Shown here: one piece after another, positions 42,213 to 52,087 of the stretch
How positions within the stretch are numbered: position 1 is the stretch's first letter
How the letters are laid out: each line of letters starts with the position of its first letter
DNA from: Methylophilaceae bacterium
GTDB lineage: Bacteria > Pseudomonadota > Gammaproteobacteria > Burkholderiales > Methylophilaceae
Length of the DNA: 64,000 nt
Assembly: GCA_028342535.1 (NCBI GenBank)
Contig: JAOLWQ010000003.1
Coordinates: forward strand, 62,001 to 126,000
Direction of reading: 5' to 3'
Program-made: the position numbers and the translations under genes
Notes under the pieces: generated by a model
The model's database searches: none
What the model was told of the DNA's origin: nothing
Seen by the model: the letters and a program-made list of their open reading frames with translations, nothing else

Positions 42213-42953
42213 ATGACTATGAATACTCTATCTTTGTTGTTTGAAATCAAACAAAAATTATTAGTTGTTTTACCTTTATTAATTTTTTCATTAATATCGC
42301 ATGCTGGAGATGAAAAATTGAATGATAATAAAAAAATTTTAGATGGGAAAATCCTCGCCAAAACTCAACTTGTAGTTTTTGAGTCTGAGACTTGTAGCTC
42401 TTGTAAGGCATTTAAAAAAGATGTGATGGCCAACTGGAAATCATCTTATTCCATTGAAAAAACTTACAGCATGCAAGTGCCACTTGGGTGGGAGTTAAAA
42501 GAATCAGTTTGGGCTACCCCAACTATTGTTATGTTTGAAGATGGTAAAGAGACTTCTAGGTACACAGGTTATGACGGAAACACAAAAGAATTTTGGCGCT
42601 GGTTTGGCATGCAAACTTTAACCCCTGAACAAAAAAAAATTGCTTTTGAAAGTGGAACAGAACTGCCATTTAGTGGTTCATTATTAGATAATAAAGATCC
42701 AGGATATTATGTTGACCCAATCACCGGCGAGCGCTTATTTCGAAGTGATGCAAAATTTACAAGTGGTACTGGCTGGCCAAGTTTTTTTGATCCAATTCCA
42801 GGATCTTTAGTATTTAAAGAAGATGGTAATAGGGTGGAGGTTTTGAGTGCTAGTTCAGGTATTCATTTGGGCCATGTATTTAATGATGGACCACCGCCAA
42901 GTGGTAAACGATACTGTATTAATAGTGCCGTACTAAAATTTGTAGCAGATTAA
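42213..42953 (+). CDS. Exported thioredoxin-MsrB fusion protein
   Basis: The 246-residue protein has an N-terminal signal-like segment (LVVLPLLIFSLISHA), a thioredoxin-like domain with Cys61-x-x-Cys64 (ETCSSC) and cis-Pro ATPT, and a C-terminal MsrB domain (about 130-246) with GTGWPSFF and catalytic Cys235 (RYCINS). The two CxxC zinc pairs of many MsrB proteins are missing (YYVDPITGERLF). It should reduce methionine-R-sulfoxide in periplasmic proteins, with the attached thioredoxin domain possibly recycling it. It is divergent from csoR; ATG 42219 is an alternative start. Confidence 0.85.
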   Translation: MTMNTLSLLFEIKQKLLVVLPLLIFSLISHAGDEKLNDNKKILDGKILAKTQLVVFESETCSSCKAFKKDVMANWKSSYSIEKTYSMQVPLGWELKESVWATPTIVMFEDGKETSRYTGYDGNTKEFWRWFGMQTLTPEQKKIAFESGTELPFSGSLLDNKDPGYYVDPITGERLFRSDAKFTSGTGWPSFFDPIPGSLVFKEDGNRVEVLSASSGIHLGHVFNDGPPPSGKRYCINSAVLKFVAD

Positions 42954-43043
42954 TTTTATTTCATCTGTTTCTTACTGTTCTTTATTATCTTAAATTAGGT
43001 TTAACCTTGATTTAAATTTTCTTATTAGGAGTCCTAAACTTAG

Positions 43044-44867
43044 ATGTTGCAATGGTTTGAAAATTTAATTAGTCCTTTTCCAAAAGATTTGATACAAACA
43101 CCACCTAAATCTTTATTTAAATTTGCTTGGTTATGTATTAAAGATATTAAAATGTATATTGGCTTAATGGCGATTTTAACTGCATCCATAGCAAGCTTAG
43201 AGGCTATTCTATATGCTATTTTAGGGAAGTTAATTGACCTTATGGTCGCTAGCGACCCTAGTCAATTTTTCAATAATCATATGAATTTCCTACTTCTAAT
43301 CGGAGCCATACTGATAGGCAGCACGTTTTTTGTTGCTATTAGAGCAATGATAAAACATCAAACATTAGCCGGGGCTTTCCCAATGAGAATGAGGTGGAAT
43401 TTTCACCGACTATTATTAAATCAAAGTATTAATTTTTATAATAATGAATTTTCTGGCCGAATTGCTGCAAAAGTAATGCAGACTACTTTAGCTTTAAGGG
43501 ATATGTGGTTTATATTATCTGATATATTAGTTTATGTAATTGTTTATATCACCACCATGATTATTTTAGTTGGAAGCCTAAATACCTTACTATATTTCCC
43601 ATTTTTAATATGGTTAAGTATCTATATTGCAACCCTGTTTTATTTTATACCTAAACTTGCAAAACTCTCCAAAAACCAAGCTGATGCTCGTTCACTTATG
43701 ACTGGTCGAATAACGGATGCTTATACAAATATCAACACGGTTAAACTTTTTTCTCATGCTGGTAGAGAGTCTAAATATGCTAAAAATGCAATGAAGGATT
43801 TCTTGTATACCGTAAAACTTCAAATGCGTAAGATTACTGGCATTCAAATTATTAATCATTTCCTAAGTATGTTTTTAATCCTATCAACCACTGGAACAGC
43901 TTTGTTTCTATGGTCAAACAACGAAATTGCTGTTGGAGTTGTGGCTGCTGCAACTGCTATGTCCTTAAGATTGAATGGGATCTCACAGTGGGTAATGTGG
44001 GAGATGACATCCTTATATGAGCAAATTGGCGTCAGTCAAGATGGACTCAATATGCTTTCTAAGAAACAGCAAATTAATGATAAATCTAATGCCATAACAA
44101 TTAATATAAAAAAGGCGCCAATTACATTTAAAAATGTTTATTTTGCATATCAAAATAATGATAGTTTTTTTTCTAACTTTAATTTAAATATTCAACATGG
44201 AGAAAAAGTTGGCATAGTAGGAAGATCCGGAGCCGGTAAATCCTCATTAGTTAATCTTTTGCTAAGATTTTACGATTTAGATAAAGGTGAAATCCTAATT
44301 GATAATAAAAATATTACTTCAATTACTCAAGATAGCTTGCGATCTAATATAGCCATGGTTACTCAGGATACATCTCTACTTCATCGATCCATTGAGGAAA
44401 ATATCGCTTATAGCAAACCTAGTTCTTCAGATAAGGAAATTATTGCAGCTGCTAAAAAAGCGCAAGCTCATAAATTCATAATGGACCTAAAAGATCAATA
44501 CGGGAATATTGGATATAAATCTTTAGTTGGTGAGAGGGGGGTTAAGCTTTCTGGTGGTCAAAAGCAAAGGATTGCAATTGCAAGGGTAATTCTTAAAAAT
44601 GCACCCATACTGCTATTAGATGAAGCCACAAGCTCATTAGATTCAGAAGTGGAAGTTATTATTCAAGATAGTCTCGACATTCTTATGCAAGGTAAAACTG
44701 TGATCGCTATAGCACATAGGCTTTCTACAATTGCTGCAATGGATAGATTAATTGTAATGGATAATGGAAAAATTATTGAAGAGGGAAATCATAAAGTACT
44801 TATCAAGAAAAAAGGTTTGTATTATCAGTTGTGGCAACACCAGAGCGGTGGATTTATTGGTGATTAA
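43044..44867 (+). CDS. ABC exporter (MsbA-like half transporter)
   Basis: This 607-residue protein has an N-terminal membrane domain of about six helices and a nucleotide-binding domain from about residue 365. Walker A is GRSGAGKSS, the signature LSGGQKQRIAIARVI, Walker B LLLDEATSSLD, and the Q-loop VTQDTSLL. It is complete, unlike the locus exporter at 17152. The substrate cannot be told from sequence; lipid or drug export is typical. RBS AGGAG lies 11 nt upstream. Confidence 0.88.
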   Translation: MLQWFENLISPFPKDLIQTPPKSLFKFAWLCIKDIKMYIGLMAILTASIASLEAILYAILGKLIDLMVASDPSQFFNNHMNFLLLIGAILIGSTFFVAIRAMIKHQTLAGAFPMRMRWNFHRLLLNQSINFYNNEFSGRIAAKVMQTTLALRDMWFILSDILVYVIVYITTMIILVGSLNTLLYFPFLIWLSIYIATLFYFIPKLAKLSKNQADARSLMTGRITDAYTNINTVKLFSHAGRESKYAKNAMKDFLYTVKLQMRKITGIQIINHFLSMFLILSTTGTALFLWSNNEIAVGVVAAATAMSLRLNGISQWVMWEMTSLYEQIGVSQDGLNMLSKKQQINDKSNAITINIKKAPITFKNVYFAYQNNDSFFSNFNLNIQHGEKVGIVGRSGAGKSSLVNLLLRFYDLDKGEILIDNKNITSITQDSLRSNIAMVTQDTSLLHRSIEENIAYSKPSSSDKEIIAAAKKAQAHKFIMDLKDQYGNIGYKSLVGERGVKLSGGQKQRIAIARVILKNAPILLLDEATSSLDSEVEVIIQDSLDILMQGKTVIAIAHRLSTIAAMDRLIVMDNGKIIEEGNHKVLIKKKGLYYQLWQHQSGGFIGD

Positions 44868-44869
44868 AA

Positions 44870-44928
44870 TATAGCAATATATTGAATTCAGCAATCCAAA
44901 ATCCTATACATTAATAAATATTGCTATA
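44870..44928. repeat. 11-bp perfect inverted repeat, arms 37 bp apart
   Basis: TATAGCAATAT at 44870-44880 is repeated as its exact complement ATATTGCTATA at 44918-44928, between the ABC exporter and the methyltransferase. The stem is too AT-rich and the loop too long for an intrinsic terminator. It could be an operator pair or part of a promoter region. Confidence 0.7.
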
Positions 44929-44983
44929 ATTTAAGATTAGAAAATCTATTGCTAAAATTTACCAATCAAATTACTATTCGAAT

Positions 44984-46024
44984 ATGAAAAATAGAGACAA
45001 TCGAACAACAACTGAAATTGATGCTCATATGGCTAGAGCAACTTCTGCAGCTAACTCCGGAATGACTTTTGCATTAGATGAATATTGCTGTTTAATTTGT
45101 AATGCCTACCTGCGAAAACAAATTTTTCAATCAGATTTACCAGTTATACAGGATTTAACTAAATTCTTTATGATGATTGCAAACCTTAAAAATTATTCAA
45201 AACTAACAGAAATTTTGGTAAATACAAATAATCTAACAAAAAATATCAAAAATCTTCATTTAGAAAACGACTTCCAACAAGTCTTATCTGATACTAAAAA
45301 AAATCAATTACGAAGCTTATGTAATATTAAACCAACAAAAGATAGTCGCCTCCATGGAGATGATGATTTTTATGCTAAATATGCAAGAGACCTTGAAACT
45401 AATTGGGTTAGGAATGCTCAGAGATTTTCTGGTATGAAGCTTAAAAAAAGTTTAAATATTTTAGATATTGGATGTGGTTTTGGTTTCTTTTCGCATATAG
45501 CAGAATTTAATGGACACAATGTTGATTCAATTGATATGCCAAATGCAAGCCCTATCCTTAAAGAAGCATCAAAATTACTTAAAATAAAAAAACATGAATT
45601 TACAATTAAGAAAAAGGTACCCTTAATAAATTTAAAAAAGAAGTTTGATGTGGTTACTGCATTTCAAATTTTTTTTAATGGCCACTGTTCAAAAGAACTC
45701 TGGGATGTTGAGGAATGGAGGTATTTCCTTTTAGACTTACATGACAATATTTTAAATGATAACGGAGTTGTTCACTTGGTTTTTAATGCTGAGCATGATA
45801 ATTTAAAACCAATTATTATCGACGGCGAACAAGTATTTTTAGGTAAGAAATCAGTTGAGGAATTTTTTAAACCATTTTTTGTTATGATTTCAGGTATATC
45901 TCGATTAGAAAATAAAATGTATGCTGTTTTAACGAAAAACAATATCAAAGATGCATGCCATACTAATCTATTTAAAAAACGTAGCTATAATATTAAAGCC
46001 TCGGTTAGTAAATATGGATTCTAG
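44984..46024 (+). CDS. SAM-dependent methyltransferase of unknown target
   Basis: A 346-residue protein with NILDIGCGFGFFSHIAEF and the acidic loop VDSIDMP. An unusual N-terminal region contains a Cys pair (DEYCCLICNAYL), which may bind metal. The downstream small zinc-finger gene overlaps its stop by 11 nt. I cannot name the substrate. Confidence 0.72.
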   Translation: MKNRDNRTTTEIDAHMARATSAANSGMTFALDEYCCLICNAYLRKQIFQSDLPVIQDLTKFFMMIANLKNYSKLTEILVNTNNLTKNIKNLHLENDFQQVLSDTKKNQLRSLCNIKPTKDSRLHGDDDFYAKYARDLETNWVRNAQRFSGMKLKKSLNILDIGCGFGFFSHIAEFNGHNVDSIDMPNASPILKEASKLLKIKKHEFTIKKKVPLINLKKKFDVVTAFQIFFNGHCSKELWDVEEWRYFLLDLHDNILNDNGVVHLVFNAEHDNLKPIIIDGEQVFLGKKSVEEFFKPFFVMISGISRLENKMYAVLTKNNIKDACHTNLFKKRSYNIKASVSKYGF

Positions 46025-46190
46025 ATTCTATATTGATTACCCTCAAGAAAGAATTGAGGAGGGGAGTAATGTATATAGATGCAGTATTTGTAAAGAAAAA
46101 GCTCTTACAATAAATGGTTTATTAGCCAACCATAAGGATAGTTGTAATTACCGAATGGAAAAAGAGAAACTTTTAAATTCTAATGAGTAA
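46014..46190 (+). CDS. 58-residue zinc-finger-like protein
   Basis: ATG 46014 lies within the end of the methyltransferase gene; a longer frame from 45951 would overlap far more. The product holds a C2HC-type element, YRCSICKEKALTING followed by HKDSCNY. It overlaps the next gene by 8 nt. The function is unknown. Confidence 0.65.
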   Translation: MDSRFYIDYPQERIEEGSNVYRCSICKEKALTINGLLANHKDSCNYRMEKEKLLNSNE

Positions 46191-46446
46191 TCAAGAGTGT
46201 TCTAATGCAATAGATTTGGTATTAAATGGTAATTGGAATGAAGCGCATGCGATTGTTCAAGAGCTATCTTCTTCATCAGCAAAATGGATCCATGCAGTTT
46301 TACATAAAATTGAAGGCGATGAATCTAATAGTCGATATTGGTATAATCTTTGTAATATAGAACTATACGAATCCTATCAGGACACAACTCAGGAATTATT
46401 GGCAATTAAAAAGCACTTAGAAAGTAAATTGCCCTTCCGAAAATAA
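46183..46446 (+). CDS. Small conserved protein of unknown function
   Basis: This 87-residue soluble protein has WNEAHAIVQELS and KWIHAVLHKIEGDESNSRYWY. I have seen this HAxLHxxEGDxxNxxYWY block in proteobacterial proteins without a known role. It is the third gene of a small overlapping set with the methyltransferase and the zinc-finger protein. Confidence 0.65.
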   Translation: MSNQECSNAIDLVLNGNWNEAHAIVQELSSSSAKWIHAVLHKIEGDESNSRYWYNLCNIELYESYQDTTQELLAIKKHLESKLPFRK

Positions 46447-46694
46447 ATCGATACATTATCCATATATTTAATTTCTTTAATTAATTTTTGATTTTATTCA
46501 TATTCAAATATATGTTAATTTATGCAATAAGTCTTATAAAAAACCAAGCGTTATTAAACAATATTATAAAAATAAATATAATATAATCAATAGTTTATAT
46601 AATTAATATCTTCAAAATAAAATAGTTGATTTTTTGTACAGTCTTATATAAGATATATATAAGTTAAAATAATATATTTTAAGGTAAATATTTT
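46447..46694. other. AT-rich leader of the GntR-malic enzyme-SDH unit
   Basis: No gene was seen in this stretch. GTCTTATA occurs at 46531-46538 and again at 46641-46648, the second inside the palindrome that overlaps the putative promoter. The rest is extremely AT-rich, probably curved DNA. Confidence 0.5.
46626..46654 (+). promoter_or_regulatory. Putative gntR promoter with overlapping palindromic operator
   Basis: TTGATT (46626-46631) and TAAGAT (46649-46654) have a 17-nt spacer. The perfect palindrome TCTTATATAAGA at 46642-46653 covers the -10 box, which would suit autorepression by the GntR regulator encoded 41 nt downstream. AT-rich palindromes arise by chance, so this is tentative. Confidence 0.5.
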
Positions 46695-47402
46695 ATGAAT
46701 CCTCTTTATATTCAAGTAAAAAAAAGAATCACTGAAAGCTTAGTTAACGCTGAATGGTCACCAGGGCAATCTATACCTAGTGAAATGGAGTTAGCAAGAA
46801 AATATAATGTAAGCCAAGGTACTGTTAGAAAAGCAATTGATGATTTATCTGCAGATAAAATACTTATTCGTCGTCAAGGTAAAGGAACTTTTGTTTCGAC
46901 TCATAACGAAGAAAATATTCAACTAAGATTTCTGAGGCTTACCGAGAAATCAGGTAATAAAGAAAAATTAGAAAATAAGTTAATATCATTTGAAAAAGAG
47001 AAGGCTAGCAATCAAATAGCCAAAGCTTTGGCTATAAATACTTCATCTACGCTTATTTCTATTAAAAGATTACTTACTTTTAATGGAAAACCACTTATTT
47101 TAGATTTTATTAAAATTCCAGCTATCTCATTTCGTGGCTTGTCAGCTGAAAAAGTTATAGAAAAAAATGGATCAATGTATCGAATGTATGAAACTGATTT
47201 TGGGATTCAGATGCTACGAGCTGATGAAAAAATTAAAGCTGTTGCAGCTAATAATGAATCTTCATCGATGCTTAATGTATCTGAAAATGCACCATTATTA
47301 AGTGTTGAAAGGCTATCATATACCTACGATGACAAGCCTATTGAGTGGAGGTTGGGTTTATGTGTCACTCTTGATCATTATTATAAAACCGAACTTGAAT
47401 AG
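46695..47402 (+). CDS. GntR/HutC-family transcriptional regulator
   Basis: A 235-residue protein with an N-terminal winged helix (PLYIQVKKRITESLV, SEMELARKYNVSQGTVRKAIDDL, RRQGKGTFV) and a C-terminal UTRA ligand domain ending EWRLGLCVTLDHYYKTEL. HutC relatives bind a small metabolite and release DNA. It is 7 nt before malic enzyme in an apparent operon with sdh and fumC, so an organic acid ligand is a reasonable guess. Confidence 0.88.
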   Translation: MNPLYIQVKKRITESLVNAEWSPGQSIPSEMELARKYNVSQGTVRKAIDDLSADKILIRRQGKGTFVSTHNEENIQLRFLRLTEKSGNKEKLENKLISFEKEKASNQIAKALAINTSSTLISIKRLLTFNGKPLILDFIKIPAISFRGLSAEKVIEKNGSMYRMYETDFGIQMLRADEKIKAVAANNESSSMLNVSENAPLLSVERLSYTYDDKPIEWRLGLCVTLDHYYKTELE

Positions 47403-47409
47403 GATTAAA

Positions 47410-48597
47410 ATGAATAAAAAAATAAAAGAGGCTCTTCACTATCACGAATTTCCAATACCAGGAAAATTATCAGTAACCCCTACAAAACCTTGTAAGACTG
47501 CAGATGATTTAGCTTTAGCTTATACACCAGGTGTTGCAGAGCCAGTTCTTGAGATTGCGAAGGATCCTCATAATGCTTATCGCTATACAAATAAAGGTAA
47601 TTTAGTAGCAGTAATTACGGATGGCTCAGCTGTTCTTGGGCTTGGTAATGTTGGAGCATTAGCAGGAAAACCAGTAATGGAAGGTAAAGGAGTGCTATTT
47701 AAGCGATTCGCTGATATTGATGTTTATGATATTGAAATCGATTGTACCGATCCAGATGAATTTATTCAAACAGTTGTAAACATTGCGCCTACCTTTGGCG
47801 GTATAAATCTAGAAGATATTGCAGCGCCAAATTGTTTTTACATTGAAACAGAGTTAAAAAAACGTCTAGATATTCCTGTTTTTCATGATGATCAACATGG
47901 TACTGCGGTTATTGTAGCTGCAGGATTAATTAACGCTCTTGAAATTCAGAAAAAGAAATTATCAGAAGTAAGAATTGTTTTTTTAGGTGCTGGTGCAGCT
48001 GGTTGTTCTTGTGCTCGATTACTTAAATTAATGGGTGCTAAAAATATATCATTAGTTGATCGTAAAGGTGTTTTAAATAAAAAAAGAAAAGATTTAAATC
48101 AATATAATCAAGATCTTGCAATTGAAACAGAACATAAAACATTAGAAGATGTAATGATTGATTCAGATGTATTTATCGGAGTTTCTGGAGCAAACCTTCT
48201 TTCCCCTCATTTGATCATTAAAATGAATCAAAACCCTATTATTTTTGCTCTTGCTAACCCTTACCCAGAAATTTTACCTGATGAAGCTCATTCAGTTCGA
48301 GATGATATTGTCATGGCAACAGGTCGTTCAGATTTTCCAAATCAGGTAAATAATGTTTTAGGGTTCCCCTTCTTATTTAGAGGAGCATTAGATGCAAAAG
48401 CCAAAGAGATCACTAACGATATGTTGATTGCTGCTGCTAAAGCTTTAGCCAGACTTGCTAAAGAAGAGGTGCCACAATCGGTGCTAGATGCTTATAAATC
48501 TAAATCTATGATTTTTGGAAAAGAGTATTTTATTCCCAAACCATTTGACCCTAGACTTATTGATTGGGTTGCGAAGGCTGTAAGACAGGCAGCTTAG
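47410..48597 (+). CDS. Malic enzyme (short form)
   Basis: ATG 47410 is the start ([14 protein letters not shown]); a frame from 47302 overlaps gntR and adds 36 meaningless residues. The 395-residue enzyme decarboxylates malate to pyruvate with NAD(P). Signatures are YTPGVAEP, GDxG-type [29 protein letters not shown] and [15 protein letters not shown]. It lacks the phosphotransacetylase-like tail of MaeB. With the SDH/fumarase genes it lets C4 acids feed pyruvate and NADPH. Confidence 0.93.
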   Translation: MNKKIKEALHYHEFPIPGKLSVTPTKPCKTADDLALAYTPGVAEPVLEIAKDPHNAYRYTNKGNLVAVITDGSAVLGLGNVGALAGKPVMEGKGVLFKRFADIDVYDIEIDCTDPDEFIQTVVNIAPTFGGINLEDIAAPNCFYIETELKKRLDIPVFHDDQHGTAVIVAAGLINALEIQKKKLSEVRIVFLGAGAAGCSCARLLKLMGAKNISLVDRKGVLNKKRKDLNQYNQDLAIETEHKTLEDVMIDSDVFIGVSGANLLSPHLIIKMNQNPIIFALANPYPEILPDEAHSVRDDIVMATGRSDFPNQVNNVLGFPFLFRGALDAKAKEITNDMLIAAAKALARLAKEEVPQSVLDAYKSKSMIFGKEYFIPKPFDPRLIDWVAKAVRQAA

Positions 48598-48599
48598 TT

Positions 48600-48971
48600 T
48601 TGATTTCCAAACAACCTAAAAATTTAAATCTATTTACTATCAGACTCCCTTTGCCTGCTCTAGTTTCTATTCTTCATCGAATGAGTGGTGTTCTTCTATT
48701 CTTGCTAATGCCTTTCCTTTCATGGGCTTTATGTGCTTCACTATCATCAGTTTTACACTTTAATAAAATAGTACTTATCTTGAATACATGGCCGATAAAA
48801 GTAATTCAAGTATGTTTTATTTGGGCTTTAATTCATCATTTAATGGCTGGTTTAAGACATTTGCTATTAGATTTACAAGTTGGTAACGATCTAATTATGG
48901 CTAGATTTAGTAGCAAAACTGTTTTATTAATTAGCTTTATATTGACAGTTATTGTGGCTTATTGGTTATGA
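48600..48971 (+). CDS. sdhC: Succinate dehydrogenase cytochrome b556 subunit
   Basis: A 123-residue membrane protein. I start it at TTG 48600, 2 nt after the malic enzyme stop; the longer frame from 48564 lies within that gene. LPLPALVSILHRMSGVLLF contains the quinone-region SxxHR motif, and the haem His is in IHHLMAGLRHLLLDL. Three membrane helices are present. The stop overlaps sdhD as ATGA. Confidence 0.9.
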   Translation: MISKQPKNLNLFTIRLPLPALVSILHRMSGVLLFLLMPFLSWALCASLSSVLHFNKIVLILNTWPIKVIQVCFIWALIHHLMAGLRHLLLDLQVGNDLIMARFSSKTVLLISFILTVIVAYWL

Positions 48972-49312
48972 ATATTAACTGGATAAAAGAACCTTTTGGG
49001 GGGATGACTCAATGGATATATCAGAGATTTACAGCATTATTCATGCTTATCTACCTCTTAACTATGGGTATTCTAATTTCAACTTATCCTGATATTGACT
49101 ACTTTGGCTGGATTTCTATTTTTAATAGTAGGTGGGTAAGTGTTGGAACTTTAATATTTTTTTATTTAATGTTTTTTCATGCTTGGATTGGGATGCTTCA
49201 TATTACAGAGGATTATATTAGATGGAATACTATTCGGAGAGCTGTAAATTTTTGTTTTTTGATAATGATAATTTTACAGCTTTTAATTTTAAGCATTTAT
49301 TTGATTAAATGA
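48968..49312 (+). CDS. sdhD: Succinate dehydrogenase membrane anchor subunit
   Basis: A 114-residue protein with three hydrophobic helices. ATG 48968 overlaps the sdhC stop. [18 protein letters not shown] and [17 protein letters not shown] fit SdhD, including the haem-side His and the DYIR end of the second helix. It sits between sdhC and sdhA as expected. Confidence 0.9.
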   Translation: MNINWIKEPFGGMTQWIYQRFTALFMLIYLLTMGILISTYPDIDYFGWISIFNSRWVSVGTLIFFYLMFFHAWIGMLHITEDYIRWNTIRRAVNFCFLIMIILQLLILSIYLIK

Positions 49313-49322
49313 GAATAAGTTA

Positions 49323-51071
49323 ATGCTTAAACATTTTACATTTGACTCAATTATTCTTGGAGGTGGAGGATCAGGTTTAACTACTGCAATACAACTTTCT
49401 CAGGGAGGACAAGATGTTGCAGTAATTTCGAAAGTATTTCCAACTCGGTCCCATACTGTAGCCGCTCAGGGAGGAATTGCAGCAGCTTTAGCGAATATAT
49501 CAGATGATAAATGGCTTTGGCATATGTACGATACTGTGAAAGGGTCTGATTATTTGGGTGATCAAGATGCTATTGAATATATGTGTAAAAATGCTGCTGA
49601 GGCAATCTATGAACTGGAACATATGGGAATGCCTTTTGATAGAAATGATGATGGACGAATTTACCAGCGGCCTTTTGGGGGTATGACTAAAAACTTTGGT
49701 GAATCATCAATATCTAGAACTTGCGCCGTTGCAGATAGAACTGGTCACGCAATGCTTCATACTTTATATCAAAAAAATATTGAGTTAAACACAAAGTTCT
49801 TTGTTGAGTGGGTTGGCTTAGATTTAATTCGTGATAATGATGGATCAGTATTAGGAATTATGGCTCTTGAAATTAAGACCGGAGATTTGGCTATTTTTCA
49901 TGCTAAAAATACTATTTTTGCAACTGGAGGAGCAGGACGAATTTTTCAAGCAAGTACCAATGCCTATATTAATACTGGAGATGGTTTGGGTATGGCAGCA
50001 CGAGCAAATATTGCATTAGAAGATATGGAATTTTGGCAATTTCACCCAACTGGAATTCTTGACGTTGGGGTTTTAATTACAGAGGGAGTTAGAGGTGAGG
50101 GTGGTTATCTAGTTAATTCAAACAACGAGAGATTTATGAGTAAATACGCCCCAAAAGCTAAAGATCTCGCTAGTCGCGATGTTATTTCTAGGGCAATTGC
50201 AACTGAAGTAAAAGAAGGCAGAGGTATTGGTCCAAATAAAGATGGAGTTTATTTAACATTATCCCATTTAGGCGAGTCATTAATAAATGAAAAGTTACCT
50301 GGAATTCGTGAAACTGCAATTAAATTTGCTAATGTTGATCCAGTCAATGATCCAATCCCAGTTGTTCCAACAGTCCATTACATGATGGGAGGCATTCCAA
50401 CGAACCTTGATGGACAGGTAAGGGATACAGCTAATAATTCAATTGTCGATGGCTTTTATGCAGTAGGTGAATGTGCTTGTGTGTCCGTTCACGGTGCAAA
50501 TCGATTAGGATCAAACTCATTATTAGATTTGGTGGTATTTGGAAGGGCGGCAGGTTTACATATTATTAAAAATTCTAAAAATAAAAAACACAAGTTATTA
50601 CCTAAAGATCCAGCTGAATTTACTTTAAATCGATTAAACAAAATTGAAATAAATAGTGATGGTGAAGATCCAAAAGAAGTTGGGGATGAATTAAGGAAAG
50701 TTATGCAAGATCATTGTGGTGTTTTTCGTTTTCCTGAGTTATTAAAAAAAGGATTAAAAGAGATTCAGACTATAAGAATAAAAACTAATAATTTACAAAT
50801 TAAAGATAAGTCAAAAGTTTTTAATACTGCTAGAACGGAAGCCTTAGAGCTAACAAATTTAATTGAAGTAGCAGAGGCAACTATGAATGCAGCATATGCA
50901 AGAAAAGAAAGTAGGGGAGCACATTCACGTTTTGATTATCCAAAAAGAGATGATCAAAATTGGCTTAAACATTCATTTTATAATCCAATTAAAAAAAATA
51001 TGTCATTTCGGCCAGTGAATTTAAAGCCATTAACTGTTGAATCATTTCCTTTAAAGGAAAGGATCTATTAA
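49323..51071 (+). CDS. sdhA: Succinate dehydrogenase flavoprotein subunit
   Basis: This 582-residue subunit has the FAD motif [16 protein letters not shown] and covalent-FAD His44 in [16 protein letters not shown]. The active-site blocks are QFHPTGI and [12 protein letters not shown], and the C-terminal [20 protein letters not shown] is typical. It oxidises succinate to fumarate at the inner face of the membrane. The FAD-assembly factor gene sdhE is nearby. Confidence 0.97.
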   Translation: MLKHFTFDSIILGGGGSGLTTAIQLSQGGQDVAVISKVFPTRSHTVAAQGGIAAALANISDDKWLWHMYDTVKGSDYLGDQDAIEYMCKNAAEAIYELEHMGMPFDRNDDGRIYQRPFGGMTKNFGESSISRTCAVADRTGHAMLHTLYQKNIELNTKFFVEWVGLDLIRDNDGSVLGIMALEIKTGDLAIFHAKNTIFATGGAGRIFQASTNAYINTGDGLGMAARANIALEDMEFWQFHPTGILDVGVLITEGVRGEGGYLVNSNNERFMSKYAPKAKDLASRDVISRAIATEVKEGRGIGPNKDGVYLTLSHLGESLINEKLPGIRETAIKFANVDPVNDPIPVVPTVHYMMGGIPTNLDGQVRDTANNSIVDGFYAVGECACVSVHGANRLGSNSLLDLVVFGRAAGLHIIKNSKNKKHKLLPKDPAEFTLNRLNKIEINSDGEDPKEVGDELRKVMQDHCGVFRFPELLKKGLKEIQTIRIKTNNLQIKDKSKVFNTARTEALELTNLIEVAEATMNAAYARKESRGAHSRFDYPKRDDQNWLKHSFYNPIKKNMSFRPVNLKPLTVESFPLKERIY

Positions 51072-51075
51072 AAAT

Positions 51076-51828
51076 ATGAAAATCTCAATTTATCGATTTA
51101 ATCCTGATAAGGATAAAAAACCATATATGCAAAGCTATGATTTTATCCCTTCTAAAACAGATGTAATGCTTTTAGATGCCTTAATAAAGATAAAAGCTAT
51201 TGATGATTCACTTTCAATGAGAATGTCATGTCGTGAAGGTGTTTGCGGCTCTGATGGCATGAATATAAACGGAAAAAATGGATTAGCTTGCATTACTAAA
51301 TTAGCTGACTTAAAGCCCCCTATTGTTATTAGACCAATGCCAGGCCTTCCTGTTGTGAGAGACTTAGTAGTAGATATGACTCAATTTTATGATCAACATA
51401 ATTCAGTCAAACCATATTTAATAAATAAGGAATTACCACCAAAAAAAGAAAGGCTTCAAAGTCCTGATGATAGAAAGAAGCTTGATGGCCTATATGAGTG
51501 CATAATGTGCGGTGCTTGTACAACTGCATGTCCATCTTTTTGGTGGAATCCAGACAAGTTTGTTGGCCCAGCTGGACTTCTTCAAGCGTATAGGTTTTTA
51601 GCTGACTCAAGAGACCAAGGTGAAGATGATCGCTTGGCAGACTTAGATGATCCTGATCGATTATATCGTTGTCACAATATTATGAACTGTGCCGATGTCT
51701 GTCCAAAGGGGTTAAATCCATCTAAAGCAATTTCAAAGATAAAAAATATGCAAATTAAAAAAAAGAAAACTAATTTCAAGGACAAACATAAAATTTTTTC
51801 GATAAAGAGCAGCTCAAATGAGCATTGA
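51076..51828 (+). CDS. sdhB: Succinate dehydrogenase iron-sulfur subunit
   Basis: A 250-residue subunit with the [2Fe-2S] motif SCREGVCGSDGMNING, then CIMCGACTTACPSFWW ([4Fe-4S] side) and CHNIMNCADVCPKGLNP ([3Fe-4S] side). It is four nt after sdhA. The C-terminal 15 or so residues are Lys-rich and a little longer than the E. coli protein. The end overlaps sdhE by 11 nt. Confidence 0.96.
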   Translation: MKISIYRFNPDKDKKPYMQSYDFIPSKTDVMLLDALIKIKAIDDSLSMRMSCREGVCGSDGMNINGKNGLACITKLADLKPPIVIRPMPGLPVVRDLVVDMTQFYDQHNSVKPYLINKELPPKKERLQSPDDRKKLDGLYECIMCGACTTACPSFWWNPDKFVGPAGLLQAYRFLADSRDQGEDDRLADLDDPDRLYRCHNIMNCADVCPKGLNPSKAISKIKNMQIKKKKTNFKDKHKIFSIKSSSNEH

Positions 51829-52087
51829 TAATGAAATTATATATAGATGTAAAAGAGGTTTTCTAGAGCTTGATCTATTGTTAAATAGATTTGATAAAGC
51901 AACATTATTAAATATGACAGTGAGCGATAAGTTTGAGCTTTTAAGGCTTTTTGAGATTGATGATAATGCATTACTAAAGCTACTGACTAAGAATAAAAAA
52001 TGCGCTAGTAATGATATGAAATCCTTGCTAAAGTTAATTAAAAATTACTCAAACCATGAGGGCAGGAAAAAGGTAAAAAATAAATGA
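51818..52087 (+). CDS. sdhE: FAD assembly factor SdhE
   Basis: An 89-residue protein with YRCKRGFLELDLLLNRF near the start, the RGxxELD motif used to bind SdhA and promote covalent FAD attachment. The length is normal. It is wedged between sdhB and fumC with overlaps on both sides, which fits joint synthesis with the enzyme it matures. Confidence 0.92.
   Translation: MSIDNEIIYRCKRGFLELDLLLNRFDKATLLNMTVSDKFELLRLFEIDDNALLKLLTKNKKCASNDMKSLLKLIKNYSNHEGRKKVKNK

Noticed and set aside
44870-44928. Inverted repeat as an intrinsic terminator of the ABC exporter
   Set aside because: The arms are AT-rich, the loop is 37 nt and no T-run follows.
51407-51610. Minus-strand 67-codon frame inside sdhB
   Set aside because: It is antisense to the conserved Fe-S region and lacks a ribosome site.
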